Under the pieces are notes generated by a model. It made no database searches, had not been told where the DNA came from, and saw nothing but the letters and a program-made list of their open reading frames with translations. The translations under genes were made by a program, and so were the position numbers. A DNA stretch of 64,000 nt from Streptomyces griseus subsp. griseus (GTDB lineage Bacteria; Actinomycetota; Actinomycetes; Streptomycetales; Streptomycetaceae): contig NZ_CP032543.1 in the NCBI RefSeq assembly GCF_003610995.1, forward strand, positions 682,001-746,000, read 5' to 3'. Below, piece after piece: positions 63,770-64,000 of the stretch (positions are counted from its first letter, which is position 1; every line of letters starts with the position of its first letter).

Positions 63770-64000
63770 ATGCAGCTGCGCAGCAGGAAGCGCCCACCGG
63801 ACGCCGTGCACCACCCGGTCTTCGCCCGCTTCTACGCCCGGCTGAGTGTGACGGCCGACCTCAGGGGCGGCGTCGCCGCGTACCGCGAGGAGCTGGTGGC
63901 GGGGGTCTCCGGCCGGGTCATCGAGATCGGTGCGGGCAACGGGCTGAACTTCGCCCACTATCCGGGGACCGTGTCGGAGGTCGTGGCGCTGGAGCCGGAG
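63770..64000 (+). CDS. Class I SAM-dependent methyltransferase, 5' part
   Basis: From ATG 63770, with GGAGG 6 nt upstream, the frame runs off the window end after 77 codons. VIEIGAGNGLNFAHYPG is SAM-binding motif I and VVALEPE is the motif with the acidic ribose-binding residue. The N-terminus (HHPVFARFYARLSVTADLRG) resembles small UbiE/phosphatidylethanolamine-type methyltransferases. The substrate cannot be told from this part. Confidence 0.85.
   Translation, partial: MQLRSRKRPPDAVHHPVFARFYARLSVTADLRGGVAAYREELVAGVSGRVIEIGAGNGLNFAHYPGTVSEVVALEPE

Noticed and set aside
61120..63771. 883-codon minus-strand frame across bioB, bioA and bioD
   Set aside because: Antisense shadow of three well-identified plus-strand biotin genes; composition is Arg/Pro/Ala/His-rich with no domain.

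Overview
The window is high-GC actinobacterial chromosome, almost certainly Streptomyces. Indicators are the strong G/C third-position bias, GTG starts, leaderless promoters, a bldA-type TTA codon, and families typical of the genus (XRE-DUF5753/DUF397/HATPase trio, MurT/GatD, ClpP paralogue, c-di-AMP riboswitch before a cell-wall hydrolase). From memory, the core gene order from about 27 to 64 kb resembles the S. coelicolor SCO1200-1246 region (pfkA, tripeptidyl aminopeptidase, urease, biotin). No rRNA, tRNA or CRISPR array was seen.

Layout. 0.1-3.7 kb: secreted M4 metalloprotease and a Tat-exported intradiol dioxygenase. 3.7-7.9 kb: decayed accessory island with gene remnants, a frameshifted phosphotransferase, a Cys-rich hypothetical ORF and a large serine recombinase that abuts yjbQ. 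8.4-12.2 kb: sulfonate (ssu) locus headed by a 27-aa leader peptide, with a frameshifted permease and only the C-terminal end of the binding protein. 12.2-17.1 kb: flavin monooxygenase, MltG-like transglycosylase, a 19-aa peptide gene, and an ABC exporter divergent from its MarR regulator. 17.1-31.5 kb: FAD/Fe-S dehydrogenase, GH109-type protein, heterodimeric ABC exporter with complementary degenerate nucleotide sites, aminopropyltransferase-like membrane protein, NDH-2, ATP-dependent DNA ligase, YdjM-like membrane hydrolase. 31.6-45.8 kb: helicase, thioesterase, GNAT, glutathione peroxidase, acyl-CoA dehydrogenase/TetR pair, peptide deformylase, MurT-GatD, phosphofructokinase, CtaG, acyltransferase, epimerase. 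45.8-53.6 kb: secreted peptidase, complete ureABCFGD operon, TetR and a collapsed membrane-protein gene, orphan antitoxin. 53.7-58.8 kb: Excalibur protein, ClpP-like protein lacking catalytic residues, c-di-AMP riboswitch with NlpC/P60 hydrolase, LysR remnant, WhiJ/AbaA-type regulatory trio. 59-64 kb: bioF divergent from bioBAD, then the start of a methyltransferase.

Functionally coherent groups are sulfonate uptake/desulfonation (probably crippled here), urea hydrolysis with nickel-insertion factors, biotin synthesis, and lipid II amidation. The peptidoglycan hydrolase is likely controlled by c-di-AMP.

Caution. Several otherwise conserved genes (ssuC, the spermidine-synthase-like gene, the peptidase, ureF, a TetR) carry single-base losses in runs of C/G. 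This pattern looks at least partly like homopolymer under-calling in the assembly. Other losses (the ssuA N-terminus, the LysR gene, the YhgE-like membrane gene) are too large for that and look real.
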